Origin: Mucilaginibacter polytrichastri
GTDB taxonomy: Bacteria; Bacteroidota; Bacteroidia; Sphingobacteriales; Sphingobacteriaceae
Reading direction: 5' to 3'
Length of the DNA: 64,000 nucleotides
Assembly: GCF_001911425.1 (NCBI RefSeq)
Contig: NZ_MPPL01000001.1
Location: 2,034,121 to 2,098,120 of the forward strand
Shown here: positions 8,840-17,513 of the stretch, piece after piece
Layout of the letters: each line of letters starts with the position of its first letter
How positions within the stretch are numbered: position 1 is the stretch's first letter
Notes under the pieces: model-generated
Seen by the model: the letters and a program-made list of their open reading frames with translations, nothing else
Told to the model about the DNA's origin: nothing
Database searches by the model: none
Made by a program: the position numbers and the translations under genes

Positions 8840-9679
8840 ATGAAAATTTATAACACTGCTCAGGGTATTATTATAAACCATAACAACCAATATTTTTCAA
8901 GTCAAGAAAAAGACTGGAATATTTTTGTGAACCGGAGCAATCTTTTTGAAGCCGTAAGCAATGAATTACAACAGCTTAAAGCCGACGATCAATTACAGGA
9001 ATTAATTACATCGGCTATATTACCACCTATAAGTAACCAGGAAATATGGGCATCTGGTGTAACCTATTTTCGCAGCCGGGAAGCCAGGGTGGAGGAATCA
9101 AAAGATGCTAAGGGGGGCGACTTTTACACCCGTGTATATGATGCCGAAAGGCCAGAGCTTTTTTTTAAGGCAACCGCCTACCGCACAGTTGGCCCTGGTG
9201 ATAAGGTTCGGATCCGTAAAGATTCTAAATGGAACGTACCCGAGCCCGAATTAACTTTGTTCATTTGTTCGAAGGGCACTATAGAGGGGTATACCATAGG
9301 TAATGATATGTCATCGAGGGACATTGAAGGCGAAAACCCGCTTTACCTCCCTCAAGCCAAATCATATAACGGCGCGGCAGCGCTAGGCCCCTGTCTGCTG
9401 GTGCAGGAAAACCCTATAGATCCGGATACCAATATTAATATGGAAATAATAAGGGAATCGGCTATTGTGTTTGCCGACAATATATCGATCAATCAAATGA
9501 AGCGTAAGCATACCGAACTGGTGGGTTACCTGTTTAGGGAACTGGATTTCCCGTATGGCGCCTTTTTAATGACAGGAACCGGTATAATACCCACTGATGA
9601 TTTTACGCTGCATGTGGGCGATATTATAAAAATAACTATTAAAGGCATCGGTACACTTGAAAATACAGTTGCTTTATGA
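8840..9679 (+). CDS. Fumarylacetoacetate hydrolase-family 2-keto-3-deoxy sugar acid dehydratase
   Basis: 279 residues with the FAH fold. It has [10 protein letters not shown] (paired Glu metal ligands), [18 protein letters not shown] and [12 protein letters not shown]. Members of this branch that share an operon with pentonate dehydratases and 2-oxoglutarate-semialdehyde dehydrogenase convert 2-keto-3-deoxypentonate to 2-oxoglutarate semialdehyde. The next two genes are exactly those partners. Its stop overlaps the next start (ATGA at 9676-9679), so translation is coupled. A 2-keto-3-deoxy acid hydrolase or aldolase role is possible but fits the context less well. Confidence 0.85.
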   Translation: MKIYNTAQGIIINHNNQYFSSQEKDWNIFVNRSNLFEAVSNELQQLKADDQLQELITSAILPPISNQEIWASGVTYFRSREARVEESKDAKGGDFYTRVYDAERPELFFKATAYRTVGPGDKVRIRKDSKWNVPEPELTLFICSKGTIEGYTIGNDMSSRDIEGENPLYLPQAKSYNGAAALGPCLLVQENPIDPDTNINMEIIRESAIVFADNISINQMKRKHTELVGYLFRELDFPYGAFLMTGTGIIPTDDFTLHVGDIIKITIKGIGTLENTVAL

Positions 9680-11277
9680 CCGCTGGAGAACATATTATAG
9701 GTTTTGAGTTATCAGCCGAAGGAAGTGATATAATCACCTCGATAAATCCCGCAACCGGCGATAAAGTAGGAGATTTTTTTGTAGCAATCATTACTGAGGT
9801 CGACAAGGCTGCCGAAAAGGCAGCGGCAGCCTTCCAGATATACCGTAAAAAATCCGGAACAGAAAAGGCCGGATTTTTAGAAGCTATCGCCGAAGAAATA
9901 ATGGCAATAGGCGATGAATTGATATCTGTTTGCTGCGCAGAATCTGCACTGCCTAAGGGACGCATAGAAGGTGAAAGAGGCCGTACTATAGGGCAACTTA
10001 AATTATTTGCTAATTTATTGAAAGAGGGTTCGTGGCTCGACGCGCGGATTGAAACCGCCGACCCGGAACGTGTCCCACTACCCAAGCCCGATATCCGCTT
10101 TATGCAAATACCCCTTGGGCCGGTAGCTGTTTTTGGTGCAAGTAACTTTCCACTGGCTTTTTCTGTTGCTGGCGGCGATACAGTATCGGCCCTGGCGGCA
10201 GGTTGCAGCGTAATAGTAAAGGCACATCCCGCTCATCCGGCAACAAGTTGGCTAATAGGTAACGCTATCCAGAAAGCGGCAATAACGATGGAAATGCCTG
10301 ATGGCATTTTTTCCCTGTTATTTGGAGACGGGCCAGTTTTAGGCACACAGTTAGTTAAACACCCTGCCATTAAGGCTGTTGGTTTTACGGGCTCATTTGG
10401 TGCAGGCAAAGCGATATATGATATTGCTGTACGCCGGGATATACCCATCCCTGTTTATGCCGAAATGGGTAGTACTAACCCAGTATTTATACTGCCGCAG
10501 GCTTTGCAAAACCAGGCCGATTTATTTGTAAAAGGTTTTTCGGGGTCGGTAACCCTGGGTGTAGGTCAGTTCTGCACCAATCCGGGGATGCTTATTTATG
10601 AAAACACCGATGACTCCGAAATTTTTACCAATAAGCTGGAAGAAGAATTTAAGCAAACTTCGGGCGGCGTAATGCTGGCTGCTAATATCTATAAATCTTA
10701 CAATGCTGGTGTAGCCAGGCATGCCGATACTGCCGGGGTAACAACGCTGGCGAAAGGAAAATATTCTGAAAATTTAAACACAGCAGCTCCTGTACTATTC
10801 AAAATTAAAAGCGATACTTTAAAAGCTCACCCTAACTTGGCTGAAGAAGTTTTTGGGCCAACCAGTATGCTAGTAGAAGCCACTTCCAGGCAAGATGTAT
10901 TGGAAATAGCCCGAAACCTGACCGGGCATTTAACGGCTACGGTACATGGCACAGACAGCGATCTGCTTGAATATAAAGACCTGCTTAATATATTAGAGCA
11001 AAAGGTTGGCAGGCTGCTTATTAACGGCTACCCTACCGGGGTTGAGGTTTGCAGCGCGATGGTTCATGGCGGCCCATTTCCGGCCACCAGCGATTCGAGA
11101 AGCACATCGGTAGGCACGGCGGCAATTGACCGTTTCACCCGGCCGGTATGTTATCAGGATATGCCACAAGCGCTGCTGCCGGATGAACTAAAAAACACAA
11201 ATCCATTAGGTATCTGGCGGTTAATCAACGGCAGTTTAAGTAATGAGGCGATAAATTATAAACCAACAATATTATAG
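9676..11277 (+). CDS. 2-oxoglutarate-semialdehyde (2,5-dioxopentanoate) dehydrogenase, NADP-type ALDH
   Basis: 533 residues with the ALDH fold. [20 protein letters not shown] is typical of the semialdehyde dehydrogenase branch used in pentonate and glucarate catabolism. It also has a cofactor loop GFTGSFGAG (near 236), general base E263 (YAEMGSTNP) and nucleophile C300 ([10 protein letters not shown]). It oxidises 2-oxoglutarate semialdehyde to 2-oxoglutarate, the final step before the TCA cycle. It overlaps the FAH gene by 4 bp and ends 6 bp before the IlvD/Edd gene. All expected catalytic residues are present. Confidence 0.92.
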   Translation: MTAGEHIIGFELSAEGSDIITSINPATGDKVGDFFVAIITEVDKAAEKAAAAFQIYRKKSGTEKAGFLEAIAEEIMAIGDELISVCCAESALPKGRIEGERGRTIGQLKLFANLLKEGSWLDARIETADPERVPLPKPDIRFMQIPLGPVAVFGASNFPLAFSVAGGDTVSALAAGCSVIVKAHPAHPATSWLIGNAIQKAAITMEMPDGIFSLLFGDGPVLGTQLVKHPAIKAVGFTGSFGAGKAIYDIAVRRDIPIPVYAEMGSTNPVFILPQALQNQADLFVKGFSGSVTLGVGQFCTNPGMLIYENTDDSEIFTNKLEEEFKQTSGGVMLAANIYKSYNAGVARHADTAGVTTLAKGKYSENLNTAAPVLFKIKSDTLKAHPNLAEEVFGPTSMLVEATSRQDVLEIARNLTGHLTATVHGTDSDLLEYKDLLNILEQKVGRLLINGYPTGVEVCSAMVHGGPFPATSDSRSTSVGTAAIDRFTRPVCYQDMPQALLPDELKNTNPLGIWRLINGSLSNEAINYKPTIL

Positions 11278-11283
11278 GTAACT

Positions 11284-12999
11284 ATGGGATCATATAGAAG
11301 TTCTGACTGGTTTGGAAAAAAAGATAAAATGGGCCTTATCTACCGGAGCTGGATGAAAAACCAGGGAATGCCGGAAGACATGTTTGACGGTAGACCGGTA
11401 ATTGGAATCTGTAACACCTGGTCGGAATTAACACCATGCAACGCACACCTGCGTGACATTGCCGAAAGTGTGCGGCGCGGGGTATTGGAAGCCGGTGGTT
11501 TTCCGCTCGAGTTCCCGATCATGTCATTAGGCGAAACACTGTTAAAACCTACGGCGATGTTGTTTCGCAACCTGGCCAGCATGGATGCAGAAGAATCAAT
11601 TAGAGGCAACCCTATTGATGGAGTTGTACTGCTTACCGGCTGCGATAAAACTACACCGTCTACGTTAATGGGGGCGGCCAGCGTTGACCTGCCAACCATC
11701 GTGGTGCAGGGCGGCCCGATGCTCAATGGTAAATACCATGGCCACGACATCGGCTCGGGCACCAGTGTGTGGAAACTAACCGAAGAACTAAAAAAAGGTA
11801 ACATTAGCTATGAAGAATATGCAGAGGTAGAAAGCTGTATGTCACGCAGCCCCGGCCATTGTATGACAATGGGTACGGCTTCTACTATGGCTTGCATGGT
11901 AGAGGCATTGGGCATGAGCCTGACAGGCGGCGCCACTATCCCGGCGGTTGATGCCAGAAGAAAAAGACTTGCCCAACTATCCGGCAGAAGGATAGTGGAA
12001 ATGGTTAAGGAGGATCTGCGGATTTCTAAAATACTAACACGCGATGCTTTTGAAAATGCCATTAAAGTTAATGCGGCTGTGGGGGGCTCTTCGAATTTTA
12101 TTATCCACCTTACAGCTATTGCCGGTAGAATGGGTGTGCCGCTAAACCTGGAGGACTTCGATGATATTGGTAGCAAAATGCCCCTACTGGTTAACCTGAT
12201 GCCCTCGGGCAAATTTTTAATGGAGGATTTCTACTATGCCGGCGGAGTACCAGCTGTTTTAAAACAAATGCAGTCGGTTTTAAAAATGGATACCATTACG
12301 GTGAGTGGTAAAACCCACAGTGAAAACATCGCCGGGGGAGGACTAAATTATAATAAGGAAGTAATTTATGAGTTTGAGCAGCCCCTTATTCACGAAGCAG
12401 GTATAGCGGTACTAAAAGGAAACCTGGCAATTAACGGAGCAGTAATAAAGCCCTCTGCAGCTACACCCAGCCTGATGCAACATCGCGGCCGTGCTGTAGT
12501 ATTTGAAGATATTGAAGATTACCACGCCCGGGTTGACGACCCCGACCTGGATATTGATGAAACTTGTGTAATGGTATTAAAAAGTGTTGGGCCTGTCGGC
12601 TATCCGGGAATGCCCGAGGTAGGTAACATGACGCTGCCAAAAAAATTGTTAGACAAAGGGGTATTAGATATGGTAAGAATATCAGACGGCAGGATGAGCG
12701 GCACCGCCTATGGTACTGTTATCCTGCATGTATCTCCGGAGTCGGCCATTGGTGGAAATTTAGGACTGGTTGAGAACGGCGATATCATAGAACTTGATGT
12801 AGCCAGTAAGCGTATTCATTTGGAAGTAACAGATGAAGAACTTGCCATTAGGAGAAGCAAATGGGTACCGCCGCTGCCAGTTGCCGCGCGTGGGTATGTA
12901 AACTTATATATTAAGCATGTACAGCAAGCCGACAAAGGGGCCGATCTGGATTTCCTGGTGGGTGGTTCCGGATCTGCGGTTACCCGCGATTCACATTAA
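11284..12999 (+). CDS. IlvD/Edd-family aldonate (pentonate) dehydratase
   Basis: 571 residues. The iron-sulphur ligands expected in this family are visible as C52 (TPCNAHL), C120 (GCDKTTPS) and C193 (PGHCMTMG). Their 68- and 73-residue spacing matches what I recall of characterised L-arabinonate dehydratases. KIDGRMSGTAYG-like sequence near the C-terminus (SDGRMSGTAYG) is also conserved. It converts an aldonate such as D-xylonate or L-arabinonate to the 2-keto-3-deoxy acid. Its place between the semialdehyde dehydrogenase and a gluconate-type permease makes a sugar acid more likely than the branched-chain amino acid substrate of true IlvD. It is the second dehydratase family in this locus, the other being exported. 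Confidence 0.92.
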   Translation: MGSYRSSDWFGKKDKMGLIYRSWMKNQGMPEDMFDGRPVIGICNTWSELTPCNAHLRDIAESVRRGVLEAGGFPLEFPIMSLGETLLKPTAMLFRNLASMDAEESIRGNPIDGVVLLTGCDKTTPSTLMGAASVDLPTIVVQGGPMLNGKYHGHDIGSGTSVWKLTEELKKGNISYEEYAEVESCMSRSPGHCMTMGTASTMACMVEALGMSLTGGATIPAVDARRKRLAQLSGRRIVEMVKEDLRISKILTRDAFENAIKVNAAVGGSSNFIIHLTAIAGRMGVPLNLEDFDDIGSKMPLLVNLMPSGKFLMEDFYYAGGVPAVLKQMQSVLKMDTITVSGKTHSENIAGGGLNYNKEVIYEFEQPLIHEAGIAVLKGNLAINGAVIKPSAATPSLMQHRGRAVVFEDIEDYHARVDDPDLDIDETCVMVLKSVGPVGYPGMPEVGNMTLPKKLLDKGVLDMVRISDGRMSGTAYGTVILHVSPESAIGGNLGLVENGDIIELDVASKRIHLEVTDEELAIRRSKWVPPLPVAARGYVNLYIKHVQQADKGADLDFLVGGSGSAVTRDSH

Positions 13000-13006
13000 A
13001 TAATAT

Positions 13007-14323
13007 ATGGCTATACTCATCTTGTTTGCCTGCATTGTTACGCTGGTACTTTTAATAGCCTGGGCCAAAGTAAATACTTTCCTCGCATTCTTACTGGTAT
13101 CTGCTATGGCTGCCTTACTCCTGCGGATGCCTTTAAGGCTTATCCCACAGGCAATTAATAAGGGGCTGGGCGATACGCTGGGCTCATTAGTAATTGTAAT
13201 TGTTTTGGGGGCAATGCTGGGCAAACTCGTAGCCCATAGCGGGGCGGCGCAAAAAATAGCGACTGTTTTAAAAAATACCTTTGGGTATAAATATGTAACC
13301 TGGGCTATGTCATTAACCGGGTTTATAGTAGGCATCCCGTTGTTTTATAATGTAGGGTTTGTATTACTTATCCCAATTATATTTTCGGTAGCTTATAATT
13401 ATAAGTTGCCATTAGTATATGTAGGCTTGCCCATGCTTGCATCGCTCTCTGTAATGCATGGATTTGTGCCGCCGCACCCCTCGCCTATGGCCCTTGTGGT
13501 ACAGTTTCATGCAGACTTGGCTAAAACTTTTATCTACGGCATTATCGTAGCTATACCCGCTATTATTATTGCAGGCCCACTTTTTGCAATCACGTTAAAA
13601 AACATGCGATCCAGCCCAACAATTACTTTACAGGGTAAGCAGTTGCCAGATGAGGAATTGCCCGGGATTGCCATCAGTATAATTTCCGCGCTGCTGCCTG
13701 TGCTAATAATTGGAGTTACAACATTGATGGCTAAGTTTTACGGCAATCACGTTGAAATAAAAAACATTTCAGACTTTATAGGTGAACCTATTATAGCCAT
13801 GATACTAACCATCTGTATCGCAACGTACACCCTGGGTATTTCAATGGGTAAAAAGATAACTGCTATTATGGCTATCTACGTGGAGGCGGTAAAGGACATT
13901 GCCATGATCCTGTTAATTATTGGAAGCGCGGGCATTTTGAAACAAATATTTGTTGAAACAGGGGTAAGCACCCAATTGGCAGGCCTTTTGCAAGGGCTTA
14001 GTCTGCCTCCCCTTTTTCTCGCCTGGCTTATAACCGCTGTACTGAGGCTTTGCCTGGGCTCGGCCACTATAGCAGGCTTAACCGCCGCCGGGATAGTTTA
14101 TCCATTATTAGCGCATAGTGGTGTTGATGCCAGCCTAATGGTGCTATCTGTAGGTGCGGGCAGCCTATTCTGTTCGCACGTTAACGATACCTCTTTCTGG
14201 CTGTTTAAAGAGTATTTGGGCTTATCTATGAAACAAACATTTTTATCCTGGTCACTGATGGAAACTCTTGTTTCGGTTATCGGGCTTATTGGAGTGATGC
14301 TTCTAAATACGGTGATAAAGTAA
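13007..14323 (+). CDS. GntP-family gluconate/aldonate:H+ symporter
   Basis: 438 residues, about 12-14 hydrophobic segments. GntP landmarks are MHGFVPPHPSPMALV (near 147), LCLGSATIAGLTAAG (near 350) and SHVNDTSFWLFKEYLGLS (near 388). It imports aldonates across the inner membrane and is the last gene of the operon, 7 bp after the dehydratase stop. It would supply the IlvD/Edd enzyme. The substrate could be gluconate, xylonate or arabinonate; the pathway context favours a pentonate. Confidence 0.93.
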   Translation: MAILILFACIVTLVLLIAWAKVNTFLAFLLVSAMAALLLRMPLRLIPQAINKGLGDTLGSLVIVIVLGAMLGKLVAHSGAAQKIATVLKNTFGYKYVTWAMSLTGFIVGIPLFYNVGFVLLIPIIFSVAYNYKLPLVYVGLPMLASLSVMHGFVPPHPSPMALVVQFHADLAKTFIYGIIVAIPAIIIAGPLFAITLKNMRSSPTITLQGKQLPDEELPGIAISIISALLPVLIIGVTTLMAKFYGNHVEIKNISDFIGEPIIAMILTICIATYTLGISMGKKITAIMAIYVEAVKDIAMILLIIGSAGILKQIFVETGVSTQLAGLLQGLSLPPLFLAWLITAVLRLCLGSATIAGLTAAGIVYPLLAHSGVDASLMVLSVGAGSLFCSHVNDTSFWLFKEYLGLSMKQTFLSWSLMETLVSVIGLIGVMLLNTVIK

Positions 14324-14449
14324 CACGATAACTTACTGGCTTCCATTAGGCATTTAATGCTATGCAGGTAAGATGCCTGTAGTCTAAAAGGTATTATTTA
14401 AAATATCAGTATGTATAAGGCAGGCATAGTACAGGTTTACGATCATTAC

Positions 14450-14507
14450 AAAATAGAACGGGATCAATACAGTTATTATCATATTTGTATTGATCCCGTT
14501 CTATTTT
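14450..14507. terminator. Long hairpin between convergent GntP and carbonic anhydrase genes
   Basis: A perfect 21 bp stem (14450-14470 with 14487-14507) encloses a 16-nt AT-rich loop. The stem core is AGAACGGGATCAATAC, bordered by A4 and T4. It lies between two converging transcription units, so it probably terminates both. The stem is long for a plain intrinsic terminator. Confidence 0.6.
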
Positions 14508-14574
14508 ATATAATATGGACTGGCGGTAAAGCTCAAACATATTTGTAGCAGATGGCTTACCAATTGATATTCTT

Positions 14575-15198
14575 TTATTCAAAAAAAGTAACGTGCCCTG
14601 TTTCCACATCGTACATGCCGCCTATAATTTTAATGCTGCCTTGCTGTTCCAGTTCTGTTACTATCGGGCTTTCGCGTCTTATCCTGTCAATTGTTAACTG
14701 AACATGAATATCTGTAACCTTATTTACGAACTCGGTATTTTTACCGTCCCTATTTTCGGTAACTGTTTTTTCAAGTACAATGGCGGGTTGTATTTTGTTA
14801 AGCAAGGTGGTTAAGTTTCCCATTTCTACATGATTTCAAGCGCCTACTATCGCCCCGCATTTGGTATGGCCAAGTACTACAATAATTTTTGTGCCTACTA
14901 CTTTTGTAGCAAATTCCATGCTGCCCAATATATCTTCATTTAAAATATTGCCGGCAATACGGATGCTGAAAATATCGCCAAGCCCCTGGTCAAAAATAAG
15001 TTCGGCCGAAGTGCGGCTATCAATGCAACTTAAAATAGTTGCAAATGGAAATTGGCCAGCCGAAGTTTCATTTACCTGCTGTAACAGGTTACGGTTTGCT
15101 TTAAGGTTATTTATAAACCGCTGGTTACCTTCCTTTAAAATTTGAAGCGCGGCTATTGGTGTTAAACTACTTTGAGTTTCTTTGGAGTGTGTATACAT
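14575..15198 (-). pseudogene. Beta-carbonic anhydrase interrupted by an in-frame TGA
   Basis: Two ORFs in the same frame (ATG 15198 to stop 14836; then 14835 to 14575) together make one complete beta-carbonic anhydrase of about 207 codons. The first part holds the zinc-site motifs SCIDSR and GHTKCGAIVGA. The second starts NHVEMGNLTTLL and ends VETGHVTFFE. In the family the text runs GACD(D/H)VEMGNL; here the Cys codon after GA is TGA (14836-14838) and the following Asp is Asn. There is no frameshift. The Cys is not one of the zinc ligands, so selenocysteine is unlikely. It could be a recent nonsense mutation, a sequencing error or read-through. It lies 20 bp downstream of the bestrophin gene, so they form one operon. 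Confidence 0.85.
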
Positions 15199-15218
15199 GA
15201 TTATGAAAATTGAACTGT

Positions 15219-16112
15219 TTATACTGAATAAAAACTTTGTGGTTGCAAAGGTTGCGGCACATCAATTTCGCCTAATAATTGTTTAATGTTTATTTCAATG
15301 TTTGTGGCAATGGTTGTCATGGGCGTATCTGTAGGGAGATTGTTAAAAGGGTCCTGCAGGTGCGTGGCAGATTTTTCTAACAGAAAAAAAGCCGATGATA
15401 TTACCAATAAAAGGGGGATCTCAAAAAAACTATCGATATCAGTTAAAGCGATTGATAGCGTAACCACGAAAATGTAAATAAAGAAGTGCAAAAATAAACG
15501 ATATGTTTGAGGGAACACCGTACTTTTAATACGTTCGGCCATACCCATCGCATTAGAGAAATTGACTAAAGTACTGTTGATCTGTACATGGCCGAATATT
15601 TCTAAACTCCCCTCCTCTTTCAAATCGGCAATTTGCAAAGCATTCAATTGCAAAATAGCCAAAGGCTTATTGCTATGCTTTTTAATTTTTTCCAAATCTG
15701 TTTCGGTAACATATTTATTCAAATTTTCCATGGCATCAAGTCCGCGCAGGCTTTGCCCTAAACTAAAGCACCAGGCAATTTGCCTATAGGCAATAGTTTT
15801 AATTTGATCGTGCTTGTTTTTTGATACGAATGACTGTAACTGCAATACAAACGTGCGGCTTTCATTCACTATGCTTCCCCAAACTTTCCGGGCTTCCCAC
15901 CACCGGTCGTAAGATTGATTAATTTTAAAAGACAAAATTATAGAAATGGCTGTGCCAATAAATGCCGGAATACCTATAGGCATTTCGGGAATCAAATGCT
16001 TGAATTTATAAGTTAAATAGTTTACCAATAATCCTACGATCAGTACATATAATATCTCGAGCTTTATTTTTTCGAACATATATGAAGCAGGAATACTTTT
16101 TTTTAGCAGCAT
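15219..16112 (-). CDS. Bestrophin-family (UPF0187) anion channel
   Basis: 297 residues. Family hallmarks: IPAFIGTAISIILSFK (neck helix), the motif INQSYDRWWEARKVWG around residues 65-80, and a C-terminal DIDSFFEIPLLL with further membrane helices. Bacterial bestrophins are pentameric channels; some homologues in photosynthetic organisms conduct bicarbonate. It lies directly upstream of a carbonic anhydrase gene, so CO2/bicarbonate balance is the natural guess, although ion selectivity cannot be read from sequence. It is divergent from a TetR-type regulator. Confidence 0.88.
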   Translation of the reverse strand: MLLKKSIPASYMFEKIKLEILYVLIVGLLVNYLTYKFKHLIPEMPIGIPAFIGTAISIILSFKINQSYDRWWEARKVWGSIVNESRTFVLQLQSFVSKNKHDQIKTIAYRQIAWCFSLGQSLRGLDAMENLNKYVTETDLEKIKKHSNKPLAILQLNALQIADLKEEGSLEIFGHVQINSTLVNFSNAMGMAERIKSTVFPQTYRLFLHFFIYIFVVTLSIALTDIDSFFEIPLLLVISSAFFLLEKSATHLQDPFNNLPTDTPMTTIATNIEINIKQLLGEIDVPQPLQPQSFYSV

Positions 16113-16159
16113 GAATCTTAGTGTTTAAATTTAAAAGTAAAAATATAAAACTATTTTAA

Positions 16160-16178
16160 ATGATAGCAATACTATCAT
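16160..16178. promoter_or_regulatory. Palindromic operator candidate for the TetR-type regulator
   Basis: The sequence ATGATAG-CAATA-CTATCAT is a perfect 7 bp inverted repeat with a 5 bp spacer. It sits in the 127 bp gap between the divergent bestrophin and TetR-type genes, 48 bp from one start and 62 bp from the other. Its size and position fit TetR-family operators. Confidence 0.55.
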
Positions 16179-16239
16179 AAATAATTTAAAGACTATTTTG
16201 TTTTATCAATTTACTATCTTTACTTAAAGTTTTACATCT

Positions 16240-16914
16240 ATGGATTTTCAGCTAAAGTTTGCTATTAATGAGAAGATATTTTTACGTAACCCCGAAAGCA
16301 GTGAGGTAGGTAAACTGATGGTAAAAAAAGCGATTGACCTGATTTATGAACTAGGTTTTGAGCAATTTACTTTTAAAAAGCTAGCTGTAGAAATAAACTC
16401 AACCGAGGCCACCATATACCGGTATTTTGAAAATAAACACCGCCTGCTACTATACATACTCAATTGGTATTGGTGCTACATGGAATTTTTAGTAACTTTT
16501 AAACTGGAGAACGTTACAGATAAAAAAGAACAATTAAAGATCATTGTGCACCTGTTGACCCATGAATTTGCAGAGAGCGCAAGCCGGTTTGATTACAACA
16601 AAAAATACCTTAACCAAATTGTAATATCAGAAAGTAGTAAGGTATACCTGGTTAAAGATGTAGCTGCAATTAATAAGGACGAAGTGTTTAAGCCATATAA
16701 AGATCTATGCGCTAAAATTGCCGATGTGATTACATCTTACAACCCTCACTACAAATATCCAAGGTCCCTGAGCACCACGCTGATTGAAACTTCCCACCAT
16801 CAGCAATTTTTCAGCTTCAATCTGCCTAAACTTACAGATATATCTGTTGAAAACAATCTGAATTTTACAAGCCGGTTTATAGAAAATTTATTATTCCAAG
16901 TGTTAAGCTATTAA
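16240..16914 (+). CDS. TetR/AcrR-family transcriptional regulator
   Basis: 224 residues. The N-terminal helix-turn-helix is at about residues 27-70 (KKAIDLIYELGFEQFTFKKL, then AVEINSTEATIYRYFENKHRLL). The C-terminal ligand-binding half is not recognisable. It is transcribed away from the bestrophin/carbonic anhydrase operon across a short gap containing a 19 bp palindrome, so it likely represses that operon and itself. The effector is unknown. Confidence 0.88.
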   Translation: MDFQLKFAINEKIFLRNPESSEVGKLMVKKAIDLIYELGFEQFTFKKLAVEINSTEATIYRYFENKHRLLLYILNWYWCYMEFLVTFKLENVTDKKEQLKIIVHLLTHEFAESASRFDYNKKYLNQIVISESSKVYLVKDVAAINKDEVFKPYKDLCAKIADVITSYNPHYKYPRSLSTTLIETSHHQQFFSFNLPKLTDISVENNLNFTSRFIENLLFQVLSY

Positions 16915-17513
16915 TTTTAACCGCACATGTAAGAGTGCTTGCCGGGTCCCGTTCCTACTGTCCGGCCTGTGGGTTGCCACCTATTTGTTGCAGCATTTAA
17001 GCGTTCACTATAAGCTATTCCCGGCCTTCGGCCGGTAGCCAGCCAAGTATCATAGGTGCGGCGGCCAAGCAGCAGATCAAAATCCGTATACTGTGCTTAA
17101 ACAACGGCCTCCAGTCCGGTCGGGCTTTGATACAGCCAATTTATTCGCCGTGCTTGATGTCATCGCTTTTTTCATGCTGACTCATACCCTTCCAGCGAAA
17201 TATGTACACTCTTTCTTTATGCTTTGCCTCTGTTTAATGCTTGCATTATCAATTCTAAAAAGTTCGTAATAGTCTTTGTTAAAATTGACCCCTATTTTTC
17301 ATGCCTGTTGTATAGGTAACTTACTCTTTTGCAATGTACAATATGCTTATTAATGTTGTTAAGTATGCTTAATAAGTTATTATAATGTCAATTAAGCTAG
17401 CATTAATGCACTATATTCACAGAAATACATGAAATATATTATCAAATATTAATATTATTAAAACTTAGGGTTAACACAACGCCCAGACTTTTGCGCTAAC
17501 TAAAAATTACAAA
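16915..17513. other. Gap holding the pseudogene and the TonB-receptor promoter region
   Basis: The first half holds the dihydrofolate reductase-family remnant. The second half (about 17225-17513) is AT-rich and shows no ORF; it should contain the promoter of the TonB-dependent receptor gene. Confidence 0.6.
16925..17221 (-). pseudogene. Decayed dihydrofolate reductase-family (RibD C-terminal-like) gene
   Basis: Translating the minus strand gives family fragments in order but in different frames: RKSVYISLEGYESA (near 17210), DDIKHGE, then DFDLLLGRRTYDTWLA (17084-17034). In the neighbouring frame AGYRPKAGNSL resembles the usual AGYWPKA. ERLNAATN follows, and a shift then gives VATHRPDS, matching the usual NAATKYVATHR. 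At least three frame changes and several stops interrupt it, and the C-terminal half is missing. It abuts the 3' end of the TetR-type gene. GC content is higher than in the flanking DNA, as expected for former coding sequence. Confidence 0.72.

Noticed and set aside
14406..14609. Minus-strand ORF across the 21 bp hairpin
   Set aside because: It consists mainly of the palindrome and the end of the carbonic anhydrase gene; no protein-like features.
14836..14838. Selenocysteine codon in carbonic anhydrase
   Set aside because: The Cys at this position is not a zinc ligand or redox residue, no selenocysteine insertion hairpin was recognised next to it, and selenoproteins are rare in this group. 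A nonsense change or base error is simpler.
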